Shown here piece by piece: positions 36,188 to 47,027 of a stretch of 64,000 nucleotides of DNA (position 1 is the stretch's first letter; each line of letters begins with the position of its first letter). The DNA is from Acinetobacter portensis (GTDB lineage: Bacteria > Pseudomonadota > Gammaproteobacteria > Pseudomonadales > Moraxellaceae): NCBI RefSeq assembly GCF_023158935.1, contig NZ_CP096120.1, positions 372,001 through 436,000 of the forward strand. Reading direction: 5' to 3'. The notes under the pieces were generated by a model. The model was not told the origin of the DNA. It did no database searches and worked only from the letters and a program-made list of their open reading frames with translations. The position numbers and the translations under genes were made by a program.

Positions 36188-37120
36188 GTGGAATTGCGTA
36201 AGCCGCTAGATGCTCAAGCATCTGGCTTAATGGTCATATTGTGTATTGTTTGGGGTATTCAACAGGTTGTACTTAAAATTGCTGCACCTGATATTTCTCC
36301 TATTATGCAAATTGCAATTCGGTCTGGGCTTGCAGCAATTTTGGTTTACCCATTAATTAAGCTAGAGCAAGGAACACATTTATATTCGAAAGAATATTTG
36401 CTTCCAGGTATTTTGGTGGCATTTTTATTTTCTGCTGAATTTGTTTTTGTGGCTGAAGCTTTACGCTTTACGTCGGCTTCTCATACCGTTGTTTTGCTTT
36501 ATACCGCACCTATTTTTGTCGCTTTAGGTTTGCATTGGAAATTACCTTCTGAGCGTTTATCTGTAATTCAGTGGGGCGGAATTTTTATTGCATTTTCAGG
36601 TATTGTTTTATCTTTTATGGGGCGTGAGCAAAAAGTAGGTGTAGATTTACAGCAAGTATTATTTGGTGATGTTCTAGCGCTAAGTGCAGGCATTATGTGG
36701 GCGTTTACCACTATTGCACTACGTTTAACAAAATTAGGAGATGCTCATCCTACGCAAACGCTTTTTTATCAATTGGTAGGTGGTTGCTTGTTCTTATTGC
36801 CTGTTGCATATTTTACAGGGCAAACAGTTATTCATTGGACAGTACTTACTTTAAGTAGTTTGGCATTCCATGTGCTCATTATGTCATTCTTTAGTTTATT
36901 ACTTTGGTTCTGGTTGCTTAGAAAATATTTAGCAAATGGATTAGGTGTTTTTTCCTTTTTAACGCCAATTTTTGGTATGGTCTTTGGCGTTGTTTTTTTA
37001 AATGAAAGCATTGAAACCAATTTTATTTTAGGCACTTTGCTTGTAATGGCAGGAGTATTTATTGTGACACTCCATCAATGGGTTAAGCGCAGTTTGGCTT
37101 TTCCTAAATCTCTTAGATAA
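36188..37120 (+). CDS. EamA/DMT-family transporter
   Basis: 310 aa from GTG 36188, with AGGTAAG 7-8 bp upstream. Ten membrane helices are expected, in two EamA repeats of about 140 residues: LMVILCIVWGIQQVVLK and SHTVVLLYTAPIFVALGLHW in the first, ALSAGIMWAFTTIALRL and FFSLLLWFWLLRKYLANGLG in the second. DMT proteins export amino acids or other metabolites; the substrate is unknown. It is 9 bp upstream of yddG and probably cotranscribed. Confidence 0.88.
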   Translation: MELRKPLDAQASGLMVILCIVWGIQQVVLKIAAPDISPIMQIAIRSGLAAILVYPLIKLEQGTHLYSKEYLLPGILVAFLFSAEFVFVAEALRFTSASHTVVLLYTAPIFVALGLHWKLPSERLSVIQWGGIFIAFSGIVLSFMGREQKVGVDLQQVLFGDVLALSAGIMWAFTTIALRLTKLGDAHPTQTLFYQLVGGCLFLLPVAYFTGQTVIHWTVLTLSSLAFHVLIMSFFSLLLWFWLLRKYLANGLGVFSFLTPIFGMVFGVVFLNESIETNFILGTLLVMAGVFIVTLHQWVKRSLAFPKSLR

Positions 37121-37129
37121 ATTTTAAAA

Positions 37130-38014
37130 ATGAATACTGTAAATAAATATACATGGCTAGGTTTTAGTTCAATATTAATTTGGGCTAGTTTGGTGGCAGT
37201 TGTAAAACTCATTACTGAACAAGTGACACCTGTTTCAGGCATCGCCATGATTTACAGTTTTAGTGCTTTATGCATTTTAATATTCGGTAGCATGCCGTCA
37301 CTTAAAGAAATGCCAAAAGAATATTTATATGGCTGCGGTATTTTATTTGTTAGCTATGAAATTTTATTCTTAATCTCTATTGCGCTGTCACATAACCATG
37401 AGCAAGTTTTAATTATTGCGATGATTAATTACTTATGGCCGCCCATCACCATTTTATTTTCTATATTTGCAAAGCAATTAAAGTTTAATAACTTTGTTTT
37501 TGTTGGATTTATTTTGGCTGTAATTGGTTTATTGCTTGTGGTGAATCCACGAATATTAGAAATAGCACAGTTTATTCATGTGTTAGAGCAAAATCCCAAA
37601 GCGTATTTCTTTGCCTTTTTAGGTGCAATTTTGTGGCCGTGCTATAGCGTTTTAACGAAAAAATATGCACAAGGATATAACGCAGTTCCTTTATTCTTTG
37701 TGCTTACAGCGGCTTCATTGTGGATTCTACACTTTGCATTAAATGAACCATTCATTATGCCAAGCCTGAATTTATGGTTGGCAATTGCAGTTGTGGGAAG
37801 CTTGATTGGTATTGCATATAGCAATTGGAATCAAAGTTTACAATTTGGGAACATCCAAGTATTAATTTTAGCAACGTACTTTATGCCAATTTTATCATCC
37901 CTAATGTCTATGCTTATTTTAGGTGTAATTCCTTCTTTTGCATTTTGGATTGGTACAGCATTGGTGACAGTGGGTGCATTAATTTGTTGGAAATGTACGT
38001 TTGCAAACAATTGA
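37130..38014 (+). CDS. yddG: aromatic amino acid exporter YddG (DMT family)
   Basis: 294 aa, ten membrane helices. The resemblance to E. coli YddG is specific: GFSSILIWASLVAVVKLI at the N-terminus, PKEYLYGCGILFVSYEILF, and MINYLWPPITILFSI, where YddG has NYLWPSLTILFAI. It should export aromatic amino acids and possibly analogues. It forms a tandem with another DMT gene (9-bp gap) and ends at a strong bidirectional terminator shared with the YihY gene. Confidence 0.88.
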   Translation: MNTVNKYTWLGFSSILIWASLVAVVKLITEQVTPVSGIAMIYSFSALCILIFGSMPSLKEMPKEYLYGCGILFVSYEILFLISIALSHNHEQVLIIAMINYLWPPITILFSIFAKQLKFNNFVFVGFILAVIGLLLVVNPRILEIAQFIHVLEQNPKAYFFAFLGAILWPCYSVLTKKYAQGYNAVPLFFVLTAASLWILHFALNEPFIMPSLNLWLAIAVVGSLIGIAYSNWNQSLQFGNIQVLILATYFMPILSSLMSMLILGVIPSFAFWIGTALVTVGALICWKCTFANN

Positions 38015-38033
38015 ATCCATTGTGAAAATAGCG

Positions 38034-38070
38034 AATTAGAAAGCCCTTTATAAAAGGGCTTTCTAATTTT
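38034..38070. terminator. bidirectional terminator between yddG and the yihY-like gene
   Basis: AATTAGAAAGCCCTTT and AAAGGGCTTTCTAATT form a 16-bp stem with a short loop, flanked by T residues on the right and A residues on the left. It serves both convergent genes. Confidence 0.9.
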
Positions 38071-38077
38071 AAGAAGA

Positions 38078-39325
38078 TTACTTTGCTTCAAATATTTTAG
38101 AAAGAGGAATAGAGAGCTTCGCAGATAAATAGTCATCTGCCTCAATAAGTGCAGGCCCTATTTTTTCCATCCATTCATCATGTTCAAGAACATCACCAAT
38201 GTCATGTTTATGCGGTAATGAATAAGGTAGATTGCTATAAAAATTCCAAAAATCGACTTGAGATAAATTTCGAACAAGCACGAATTTATCGTCATCTGTA
38301 CGTTTAATTAGATCTTGTTTCTCGAGCATTAAAATGTATGAAGGCAAGCGTCCAATTTCATCACGTCCTAAAACTTCTAAAGCTTCGTGTTCACTAACAG
38401 ATTTTCCAACTTTTTGCTTTTTATAGAACAGCTCTAATAAATCTAAAAGCATGAGTAAAGGATGACGTTTTTGATCTTTTCCTGAATTAAATGCAGTTAA
38501 GGCATAGCTAATTTCAACACCAAGTAAAACAATATTCCATGACAGGAAAATCCATAAAAGGAAGATTGGAACGGCAGCAAAAGCACCATACACAATTTGG
38601 TAACTGGTGAAATTCGACATGGTATAGCCGAATAAATTTTTCAATAATTCAAACACAACGGCACTAAAGAGACCCGCAATAAGTGCAGCTTTTATAGGAA
38701 CATTACGGTTGGGAATTGTCCAATTTAGAATAAAAAAACCAATAACAGTGAGGGAAAATGAAATTGCCCATAAAATAAATGCACCATCTAACTCATAGCC
38801 TGCAAAGTTATTGCTTAATACATTCATAGATGCGAGCGTTGATGAAATAACAAAGGCACTGCCAAGTAAAATGGGACCTAAAGAAATAATTGTCCAATAG
38901 CGCATAAAACCTAAAATACCACCGCGTGTTTCTTTTACACGCCAAATTCGGTTAAACACCGTTTCAATACTCGTGAGCATCATCACTGTAGTAAAAAATA
39001 AGAACAGCACGCCAATAATGGTCAAATTGCTCGATTTTTCTGTAAATGCACTTAAGGCTTTGTCGAATGCAATGGTGGTATTGGGTAAGAAATTACTATA
39101 AATGAGTTGCTGTAATTGTTGTCTGGCTGGTTCTAGTGCTTTAATTGAAGAAATAATAACAAGAAAAACAGTAAGCATTGGTACTACAGCAAACAGGGTT
39201 GTATAAGTTAGAGATCCTGCTTGTTCACGGCAACGGTCTGCTTCAAAGCGTCGTAATACAAACAAAATAAACTGAAACCATGTCTTTTCATAAAAAGGTA
39301 GTTTTTTAAAATACTCAATGATCAT
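38078..39325 (-). CDS. YihY/BrkB-family inner-membrane protein
   Basis: 415 aa. Residues ~1-290 contain six membrane helices of the family once called RNase BN/BrkB. Its hallmark RCREQAGSLTYTTLFAVVPML is at residues ~30-50, with NRIWRVKETRGGILGFMRYW and YQIVYGAFAAVPIFLLWIFLSW further on. The C-terminal ~120 residues are cytosolic, with a winged-helix-like EALEVLGRDEIGRLPSYILMLEKQDLIKR. The true function is uncertain; it is not RNase BN (elaC). It is a single gene, convergent with yddG. Confidence 0.9.
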   Translation of the reverse strand: MIIEYFKKLPFYEKTWFQFILFVLRRFEADRCREQAGSLTYTTLFAVVPMLTVFLVIISSIKALEPARQQLQQLIYSNFLPNTTIAFDKALSAFTEKSSNLTIIGVLFLFFTTVMMLTSIETVFNRIWRVKETRGGILGFMRYWTIISLGPILLGSAFVISSTLASMNVLSNNFAGYELDGAFILWAISFSLTVIGFFILNWTIPNRNVPIKAALIAGLFSAVVFELLKNLFGYTMSNFTSYQIVYGAFAAVPIFLLWIFLSWNIVLLGVEISYALTAFNSGKDQKRHPLLMLLDLLELFYKKQKVGKSVSEHEALEVLGRDEIGRLPSYILMLEKQDLIKRTDDDKFVLVRNLSQVDFWNFYSNLPYSLPHKHDIGDVLEHDEWMEKIGPALIEADDYLSAKLSIPLSKIFEAK

Positions 39326-39397
39326 GCTTTAGTAATCTCAATTGTTTTTAATGATATTTCTCAACTTTCTTTAATAAGCTTACCCAAAAAAAGATAA

Positions 39398-40033
<636 letters not shown>

Positions 40034-40040
40034 TAAAATG

Positions 40041-40069
40041 AAAAGGAGAATATTAATTCTCCTTTTTTT
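40041..40069. terminator. terminator after wrbA, overlapping the 3' end of the convergent gene
   Basis: AAAAGGAGAAT and ATTCTCCTTTT pair around a short loop with a T7 run. The right part lies inside the last codons of the 40053-40409 gene. Confidence 0.85.
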
Positions 40070-40409
40070 CTGCCTTAAAACGTTTGCCACATTTGTTACA
40101 TTGGTAATCTAAGAAAATTCTTTGATCGACAATAACACCTGCTTTTTTGCCAAAACGATGACCTAAAAAACCACCCGTAATACCTACGCTAATTGCACCA
40201 ACGAAAGTTCCTACAGTTCCGCCTACAATAATGCCTAACGGACCTGCAACTGTTCCAATAGCAGCACCAATAGAAGCACCAGATGCTGCACCACCAACAG
40301 TACCTGCTGTTGCTCCTGCACCACTAAGTAATACGCCGCCTATTTTTTGAAGGTTTTGTTCATGGTTGCGTTGTTCAATTTCGCTAGATCCACATTTAGG
40401 ACATTGCAT
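40053..40409 (-). CDS. zinc-ribbon protein with glycine-zipper membrane segment
   Basis: 118 aa. Two CxxC pairs sit at opposite ends: CPKCGS at residues 3-8 and CNKCGK near residue 105. Between them lies a ~65-residue Gly/Ala-rich hydrophobic stretch (GGAASGASIGAAIGTVAG, GTVGTFVGAISVGITGGFLG) of glycine-zipper type, likely two helices in the inner membrane. The two cysteine pairs would thus come together on one face to bind a metal. I know no named family or function. It is a single gene, convergent with wrbA. Confidence 0.75.
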   Translation of the reverse strand: MQCPKCGSSEIEQRNHEQNLQKIGGVLLSGAGATAGTVGGAASGASIGAAIGTVAGPLGIIVGGTVGTFVGAISVGITGGFLGHRFGKKAGVIVDQRIFLDYQCNKCGKRFKAEKKEN

Positions 40410-40496
40410 TATCTTATTCCTTGATTTGTGTGTTTTTAATAAAACACTTTAAATGCTTATTTTGAGTTTAACCGACTCTTTAAGATAATTGGATAT

Positions 40497-40524
40497 AAAA
40501 AAAGCGCCAATTGGCGCTTTTTTT
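40497..40524 (-). terminator. intrinsic terminator of xpt
   Basis: AAAAAAAGCGCCAA and TTGGCGCTTTTTTT form a perfect self-complementary sequence. It lies 14 bp past the xpt stop. Confidence 0.85.
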
Positions 40525-40537
40525 ATTTTCACGAATA

Positions 40538-41172
<635 letters not shown>

Positions 41173-41201
41173 AAAAAATGCAAGCGAAATTAACAAATTC
41201 C

Positions 41202-41915
41202 TTAACTTGTTTGTCCTTTATAGCTTGTTAGTAACAGTCCATAAGATGTTTTTTTATCGACATGGGTTACTTTTACAGGCAGGTAATCTAATTTAGGTGC
41301 TAACCAGAAAATTGTTTCACGACCAGGTTTATCGTGCTTTAACACAACTTTCATGGTGTCGAAAGTACCATAGCTTGTAGTTACTTTTTCATTTCCTTGT
41401 TTTACAAATTTACGTGCTTCAATTTCTTTTGCATCAGCAAGATAATAATTCGATTTTAATGTGCCTTTTTTCAAATCTTCACGTAACTGAAGTTCTGCAT
41501 TTAGCTCATCTAAAACACCTGCTTTCCAAGCAAATGAACGAGTTTTATCATCTTTTTTGGTATTAATTAATTTTGTACTTGGATTAAAGTTAATGCTCAT
41601 AGTGTTGTTATGAACAAGAACCTTACTTGTGCGGCTAAAGCTTGTAGATGAAATTTGTCCATTATTCAAAGTGAATTTACTAGTTTCAGTTGCAGAGGCT
41701 AAACCAACTGCTTTTGCAACAAAAGCGTATGACCAATTGTTGCCAGACTTTGCTAATGTACGTGTCGCTGAACCAATATTTTTACCATTGTAGCTAAACT
41801 GATAACCCGCCTGAAATGGACTCATTGCAAAGCTTTGGCTTGAAATTGTACCCAATACCGCCGTTACTGTAAGAGCAGAAGTAAGGCTGAGAGTTTTTAA
41901 AATTTGTTTAGCCAT
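41202..41915 (-). CDS. DUF3108 domain-containing exported protein
   Basis: 237 aa with a signal peptide (LSLTSALTVTAVLGTISSQSFA, cleaved near residue 30). The mature part is beta-rich and carries the DUF3108 pattern: AGYQFSYNGKNIGSATRTL, then SFAWKAGVLDELNAELQLREDL and TIFWLAPKLDYLPVKVTH. Proteins of this family are periplasmic and uncharacterised. It is a single gene followed by the xpt leader region on the same strand. Confidence 0.82.
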   Translation of the reverse strand: MAKQILKTLSLTSALTVTAVLGTISSQSFAMSPFQAGYQFSYNGKNIGSATRTLAKSGNNWSYAFVAKAVGLASATETSKFTLNNGQISSTSFSRTSKVLVHNNTMSINFNPSTKLINTKKDDKTRSFAWKAGVLDELNAELQLREDLKKGTLKSNYYLADAKEIEARKFVKQGNEKVTTSYGTFDTMKVVLKHDKPGRETIFWLAPKLDYLPVKVTHVDKKTSYGLLLTSYKGQTS

Positions 41916-42065
41916 ATATTAAATGTCCTTTACGTAATGGAAGATGAGTTCCACAGCTTGAAATGAGTTTTAATGATTATGCATTTAGATCATGAAGATA
42001 AATCTTAGATTTTTTTCTTTTCTGTATCTGAAATGTAGCGCTGTAAATTGCTATAGCATCGTACG

Positions 42066-42740
42066 CTATTTCTGTTTAATTGGCGTAACGTCAGATTCGG
42101 TGAAGTCTGTAACATTACTTTCTAGTCGCTCACTCGACATTTTGCTAAAAAGCGCCACTAAATTAACATTGCCAAAAACAACAAGTTGAGCTTCACGAAG
42201 TACAGCATGATTTACGTTTACCTTGGCTAAAGTATCAATAATCGATTTATTTTTGCCAAGCCAACGGTTTAAGTCTAAATAAAGTAAATCATCTTTTACT
42301 TTAATCACATTTAGTTTTTCTAAAATCATGCCTAAAGGATCTTTATTTAAAACTTTTTGATAGAACCATAAAGCACATTGAACACCACCTTTATGAAACA
42401 CACTTGGATATTTAGCATCTAAAATTGTAGTTTCACTAATTTGTTCAAATACAATCAACTGAGATTTTTTATTGAGTTCCATCAGCGCAAGTTTTAAATC
42501 GACACTTAATGTAATATTTAGCCCGTTGTAATCTAAGGTTGCATAAAGGCGTAACCAATCATCATGTAAATCTGCATGAAGATCTTTTAACATTTTTACA
42601 TTATCGGTAACGAAACGCTGAAATGTGGCGTTCAGAAACACTTGAGACATTGGAAATTCACGTTCGTCTTCAATGTAATCTTCAGCTTTTTGATAAGCTT
42701 GTTTTAAGCGAGCGGAGATATTTGAAATGATCGTTTGCAT
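42066..42740 (-). CDS. conserved protein of unknown function
   Basis: 224 aa from ATG 42740 (MQTIISNISARLKQAYQKAEDY), with GGA upstream. No signal or membrane segment. The protein is mostly helical: DWLRLYATLDYNGLNITLSVDLKLAL and LLYLDLNRWLGKNKSIIDTLAKVNVNH. The composition is rich in Leu, Asp and Lys. I do not recognise the family. Its 3' end lies near the DUF3108 gene (150 bp between), apparently a separate transcript. Confidence 0.65.
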   Translation of the reverse strand: MQTIISNISARLKQAYQKAEDYIEDEREFPMSQVFLNATFQRFVTDNVKMLKDLHADLHDDWLRLYATLDYNGLNITLSVDLKLALMELNKKSQLIVFEQISETTILDAKYPSVFHKGGVQCALWFYQKVLNKDPLGMILEKLNVIKVKDDLLYLDLNRWLGKNKSIIDTLAKVNVNHAVLREAQLVVFGNVNLVALFSKMSSERLESNVTDFTESDVTPIKQK

Positions 42741-42968
42741 ATCGTGTTCCAATGATTGGGTCTATCTTTGACTCAAATTACTTTAATTGTATTAAAAATT
42801 CGAGTTTATCGCTTGCAGTTTATCAAAATAAATAGCACCATTTTCAATAGTTTATATGCTTGATTTATTTGTTGATAGGTTTCGCTTTTATCTATAAAAA
42901 TAGATAACTCGATCTATATTATTCTGTTTTTACAGTTTGGGAAAACCGACTTTTGTCCGTTTATTGTG

Positions 42969-43847
42969 ATGTCAATTAAAATATTTTTAACACCTTTTAG
43001 AAGCCACTGGTGGCAAGATTCTATTTTTACTGCATCATTGTTGATTGCAGGATTTTTGCATCTCATTGTTTTGACTCTACAATTTGCAGAGCCAACAGCA
43101 ACTGACACATCGACAAAAGATATTGCAGTTTCTATTCGACCTGCTGAAAAAGAAGTAAAAAATGCAGATTTTTTAGCACAAGAAAATCAACAAGGGGCGG
43201 GGACATTTCGTGAAGCACATCGGATATCAAGCGATATGCCTGCTGCGATGGAAGATTTAAGCGCTGGTGAACAACAACTTAAAAGTTTAGAGCAAATGCA
43301 ACAACAACGTGAATTGAGCTTTGAAGAAAAAGTGTTAATGACCACGTTAAGTTGGAAAAAAGAAGCAGAGCAAAATAACCGTAAAAAGGCGATGGAACAA
43401 CTCAATAGCCAATTTCAAGCCAAAGCAGCAATGGTTGCAAGCATTGAAGCACAATATTTAAAACGTCAGCAAAATTTCAGTCGTACTCAAAAAGTAAAAA
43501 CTTTAGATGGCATTCAGGCGAAAAAAGACGTTTCAGCAGCGTATATGGATAAATTCCGTGAAAAAGTAGAATTTTACGGTAATCGATATTATCCAGAACA
43601 AGCTAAACAAATGCGTTTATCTGGTGAAGTTCGCTTAATGGTTATCTTAAATGCGAATGGCGGTATTCGTGCAATTCGTTTAATTGATAGTTCAGGTCAT
43701 GCCATTTTAGATGAGGCAGCTAAAGCCTCGGTTCGTAAAGCAGCACCGTATGGTGCATTCGATTCTAAAATGAAAGATATCTCAGAGCTTCGAATTATTC
43801 GTACTTGGCGTTTTGATCCTGCTGAAGCTGAAATTGAAGTGAACTAA
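42969..43847 (+). CDS. stand-alone TonB-family energy transducer
   Basis: 292 aa from ATG 42969 (a GTG three bases earlier is possible). It has one N-terminal membrane helix with a His (FTASLLIAGFLHLIVLTLQF), as TonB requires. Then come ~130 residues of Gln/Glu/Lys-rich coiled coil instead of the usual Pro-rich spacer (SLEQMQQQRELSFEEKVL). The C-terminal TonB domain (YYPEQAKQMRLSGEVRLMV ... LIDSSGHAILDEAAKASVRKA) is complete. No exbB/exbD are adjacent, so it would share those at 34958-35985. It is convergent with ybeY. Confidence 0.85.
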   Translation: MSIKIFLTPFRSHWWQDSIFTASLLIAGFLHLIVLTLQFAEPTATDTSTKDIAVSIRPAEKEVKNADFLAQENQQGAGTFREAHRISSDMPAAMEDLSAGEQQLKSLEQMQQQRELSFEEKVLMTTLSWKKEAEQNNRKKAMEQLNSQFQAKAAMVASIEAQYLKRQQNFSRTQKVKTLDGIQAKKDVSAAYMDKFREKVEFYGNRYYPEQAKQMRLSGEVRLMVILNANGGIRAIRLIDSSGHAILDEAAKASVRKAAPYGAFDSKMKDISELRIIRTWRFDPAEAEIEVN

Positions 43848-43914
43848 AGCTTTCAGTCTATTTCCTTCTCCTTCTAGGAGATAGTTAAGTAGAGGTCTGT
43901 TCAATTTTCTCAAA

Positions 43915-43942
43915 TAAAAAAGCGAGCTCTAGCTCGCTTTTT
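43915..43942. terminator. terminator between the tonB-family gene and ybeY
   Basis: AAAAAGCGAGCT and AGCTCGCTTTTT form a 12-bp stem with a two-base loop; A and T runs make it usable from both sides. Confidence 0.9.
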
Positions 43943-43953
43943 AAAATTCAGAA

Positions 43954-44436
43954 TTAATCTTGTTCTAAATATGGATTTTCAAAACCTAATTTAGCAAGAA
44001 TTTCAATTTCCAATGCTTCCATTTCGTCTGCATCTTCATCTGAAGTTTCGTGGTCATATCCCATTAAATGCAAAGTTCCATGAACAAGCATATGGGTGAA
44101 GTGAGTGAGTGGAATTTTATTTTGTTCCTGAGCTTCGCGTAATACAACAGGAATGCAAATGACTAAATCGCCAATTGGAAATGAATCTAAAATTTCAGCC
44201 ATTTCATCGGGAAGGTCACTTGGGAAAGATAAAACATTGGTCGGTTTATCTTTGCCGCGATATTCTAAATTGAGTTTGTGGCTTTCATCATTATCGACAC
44301 AAGCAATACCAATTTCACAATCACTTTTTGTGTCGATATGGCGTAAAGCTGTTTCTACAACTTTTTTAATATGAGCACGCTTCAAGACCAATTCAGGTGC
44401 TTGAAAATCCTGTTGTAGAGAAAGACTAAGCTTCAA
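43954..44436 (-). CDS. ybeY: endoribonuclease YbeY (rRNA maturation)
   Basis: 160 aa. The zinc-binding motif HX3HX5H reads [11 protein letters not shown] near residue 118, and the N-terminal block [14 protein letters not shown] is conserved. YbeY acts in 16S 3' end maturation and ribosome quality control. It is 25 bp downstream of ybeZ, in the classic miaB-ybeZ-ybeY order of gammaproteobacteria. Confidence 0.96.
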   Translation of the reverse strand: MKLSLSLQQDFQAPELVLKRAHIKKVVETALRHIDTKSDCEIGIACVDNDESHKLNLEYRGKDKPTNVLSFPSDLPDEMAEILDSFPIGDLVICIPVVLREAQEQNKIPLTHFTHMLVHGTLHLMGYDHETSDEDADEMEALEIEILAKLGFENPYLEQD

Positions 44437-44461
44437 AACAAATCCTTAAATCATGTTTAAA

Positions 44462-45535
44462 TTAGTCTTGTGCATCTGCTGCGGCATCATTTTCAGCAAT
44501 TAATGCCGCTTGGAGCGCTTTACGTTCCGCACGAGCTTCTGCACTAAGACGTTGATGTTCGCTATCCCATCCTTCGTATGCTTCAACAATTTTTTGTACC
44601 AATTGGTGGCGCACAACATCGCGTGAATGGAAGCGAGTAATATGAATTTCTTTTACATTTTCAATAACACGTAATGCATGTGATAAACCCGATTGTTGTC
44701 CTCGAGGTAAATCGACCTGTGTTACGTCACCTGTAATGACGGCACGAGAACCAAAACCTAAACGGGTTAAAAACATTTTCATTTGTTCAGGTGTAGTGTT
44801 TTGTGCTTCATCGAGAATAACGAAAGAATGGTTGAGTGTGCGACCACGCATATAAGCAAGTGGAGCAACTTCAATGACTTGGCGTTCAATCAGTTTTGCA
44901 ACCTTTTCAAAGCCAAGCATTTCGTACAATGCATCGTAAAGTGGACGCAAATAAGGATCGATTTTTTGAGATAAATCACCTGGTAAAAAACCGAGCTTTT
45001 CACCTGCTTCAACAGCAGGTCGAACCAGTAAAATACGTTGAATCTCATTACGTTCTAACATATCTACAGCGGCAGCAACTGCAAGATAGGTTTTACCTGT
45101 ACCGGCAGGGCCAATACCAAATGAAATATCACTTTGTAAGATGCGTTGAACATAACGCTTTTGGTTTGCACCACGCGGGTTGATGCGACCTTTTCGAGTT
45201 TGTAGATAAACATCTTCTAGACCTGTATGTTCTTGGTCTAAATCCGTTTGTAGTTCACGGTCAGTTTGGCTGCCTTGAATCATAAGATGCAAGGTGTCTG
45301 ATGAAATCTGCTGAGAAAGTTCAGCTTCGCTATGCAGACGTTGGAGCAAGCTTTCGGCTCTCTCGACTGCTTCTAGATCACCATCGACAAAGAATTCTTC
45401 GCCACGATGGGAAATTTGGACATTCAAACGTTGTTCGATTTGTTTTAAGTGACCGTTATAAGCACCTAACATATTCTTTAAACGGTCAACTGAAACACCA
45501 GGAAAAGCTACTGTACGTCGAATCGTTGCAGTCAA
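44462..45535 (-). CDS. ybeZ: PhoH-like ATPase YbeZ
   Basis: 357 aa. The N-terminal KH-like region (~residues 1-110) precedes the PhoH ATPase domain. Walker A is GIGPAGTGKTYLAVA (near residue 140), Walker B VILDEAQNTTPEQMK, and sensor block ITGDVTQVDLPRGQ. It partners with YbeY, next downstream, in RNA metabolism. miaB lies 37 bp upstream on the same strand, so the three genes form one operon. Confidence 0.95.
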   Translation of the reverse strand: MTATIRRTVAFPGVSVDRLKNMLGAYNGHLKQIEQRLNVQISHRGEEFFVDGDLEAVERAESLLQRLHSEAELSQQISSDTLHLMIQGSQTDRELQTDLDQEHTGLEDVYLQTRKGRINPRGANQKRYVQRILQSDISFGIGPAGTGKTYLAVAAAVDMLERNEIQRILLVRPAVEAGEKLGFLPGDLSQKIDPYLRPLYDALYEMLGFEKVAKLIERQVIEVAPLAYMRGRTLNHSFVILDEAQNTTPEQMKMFLTRLGFGSRAVITGDVTQVDLPRGQQSGLSHALRVIENVKEIHITRFHSRDVVRHQLVQKIVEAYEGWDSEHQRLSAEARAERKALQAALIAENDAAADAQD

Positions 45536-45572
45536 GAGAGTTCCTTAAAAGTAATCTTGTTATAACCCTACA

Positions 45573-47027
45573 TTACGCTACGTCAGGTTCAAGATTCAAG
45601 AGCTCACCGTAAACTAAATTTAAAGTTTTTATTTCAGTGATTTCAATTTCTGCAAAACGTCCAACCCAAGATGCATCACCAATAAATGTCACATAACGCG
45701 TGTTGTCTGCTGTACCCACTAAAAGGTCAGGGTCTTTGTCGGAAACTTTTTCAATAAGAACACGTTGGATTGTGCCTAGCATTGCATCTGTCTTATCAAT
45801 ACTTGAGCGTTTAATCCATTGTTGAACTTTAGCTAAGCGTTCTTTTTTCACATCTTCAGAAATTGTATCTTCCAATTCTGCCGCAGGAGTTCCCGGACGT
45901 TTTGAATATACAAAGCTATAAGAATGGTCAAAGTCCATGTCTTTAATAAACTGATAGGTTTCTTCAAAGTTTTCATCTGTTTCGCCAGGGAAACCAATAA
46001 TGAAATCTGAAGATAAATGCATATCTGGACGAACTTTACGTAACTTGGCAATTTTTTCGATGTAAACATCAATGGTATGGTTACGCTTCATCGCCTGAAG
46101 GACATCATTTGAACCACTTTGTACAGGCAAATGAAGGTGAGAAACCATTTGTGGTAAATCTCGGTAGCATTGAATTAAGTCATCGTTAAATTCAAGCGGG
46201 TGAGATGTGGTGTAACGTAAACGACCAATTCCCGGAATTTCTGCAACTAAACGAAGTAAATCTGCAAATGTACAAATTTCACCTTCGAAAGTTTCACCAC
46301 GGTAGCCATTTACGTTTTGACCTAATAGTGAAATTTCACGAACGCCTTTTTCTGCCAATGTTGCAATTTCAGCAAGGACATCATCGAGTGGGCGTGAAAC
46401 TTCTTCGCCACGTGTATAAGGCACAACGCAGAAAGAGCAGTATTTTGAACAGCCTTCCATAATTGAAACAAATGCTTTATGACCTTCAACGCGCGGTTCA
46501 GGTAAAAAGTCGAATTTTTCAATGTCAGGGAAAGAAATATCAACCAGTTTGATTTTTTCTTTTTTAGGTTTTTCAATTTGGTCAAAATGCTGATCGAGCA
46601 TTTGTGGTAAACGGTGTAAAGTTTGTGGACCAAAAATCATATCAACATAATTGGCACGTTTTTGAATGTTGTCACCTTCTTGAGATGCAACACATCCACC
46701 AACACCAATAATTAGGTCCGGATTTTTTTCTTTTAGCTTGCGCCAGCGACCAAGTTCAGAAAATACCTTTTCTTGTGCTTTTTCACGAATGGAGCAGGTA
46801 TTCATAAGTAGAATATCGGCCTCTTTCGGATCTTTGGTTAACACATAGCCGTGTGAATCGCCTAGTAAATCTGCCATACGATGACTGTCATACTCATTCA
46901 TCTGACACCCTTGCGTTTCGATGAACAGTTTTTTTACTGAACCGTTGGCTGGGGTGTGCTGTGGCTGGGTAACAGTGTTTTCTGAGGCAGCTTGGGCACT
47001 ATTTGGAATGAAGGTTTGAACCGTCAT
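45573..47027 (-). CDS. miaB: tRNA-2-methylthio-N6-dimethylallyladenosine synthase MiaB
   Basis: 484 aa radical-SAM methylthiotransferase acting on i6A37 of tRNA. The N-terminal auxiliary cluster Cys are in [25 protein letters not shown] and GVGGCVASQ. The radical-SAM CxxxCxxC is [34 protein letters not shown] and the C-terminal TRAM domain are present. The first ~28 residues are a Q/T-rich extension. It is the first gene of miaB-ybeZ-ybeY. Confidence 0.97.
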   Translation of the reverse strand: MTVQTFIPNSAQAASENTVTQPQHTPANGSVKKLFIETQGCQMNEYDSHRMADLLGDSHGYVLTKDPKEADILLMNTCSIREKAQEKVFSELGRWRKLKEKNPDLIIGVGGCVASQEGDNIQKRANYVDMIFGPQTLHRLPQMLDQHFDQIEKPKKEKIKLVDISFPDIEKFDFLPEPRVEGHKAFVSIMEGCSKYCSFCVVPYTRGEEVSRPLDDVLAEIATLAEKGVREISLLGQNVNGYRGETFEGEICTFADLLRLVAEIPGIGRLRYTTSHPLEFNDDLIQCYRDLPQMVSHLHLPVQSGSNDVLQAMKRNHTIDVYIEKIAKLRKVRPDMHLSSDFIIGFPGETDENFEETYQFIKDMDFDHSYSFVYSKRPGTPAAELEDTISEDVKKERLAKVQQWIKRSSIDKTDAMLGTIQRVLIEKVSDKDPDLLVGTADNTRYVTFIGDASWVGRFAEIEITEIKTLNLVYGELLNLEPDVA

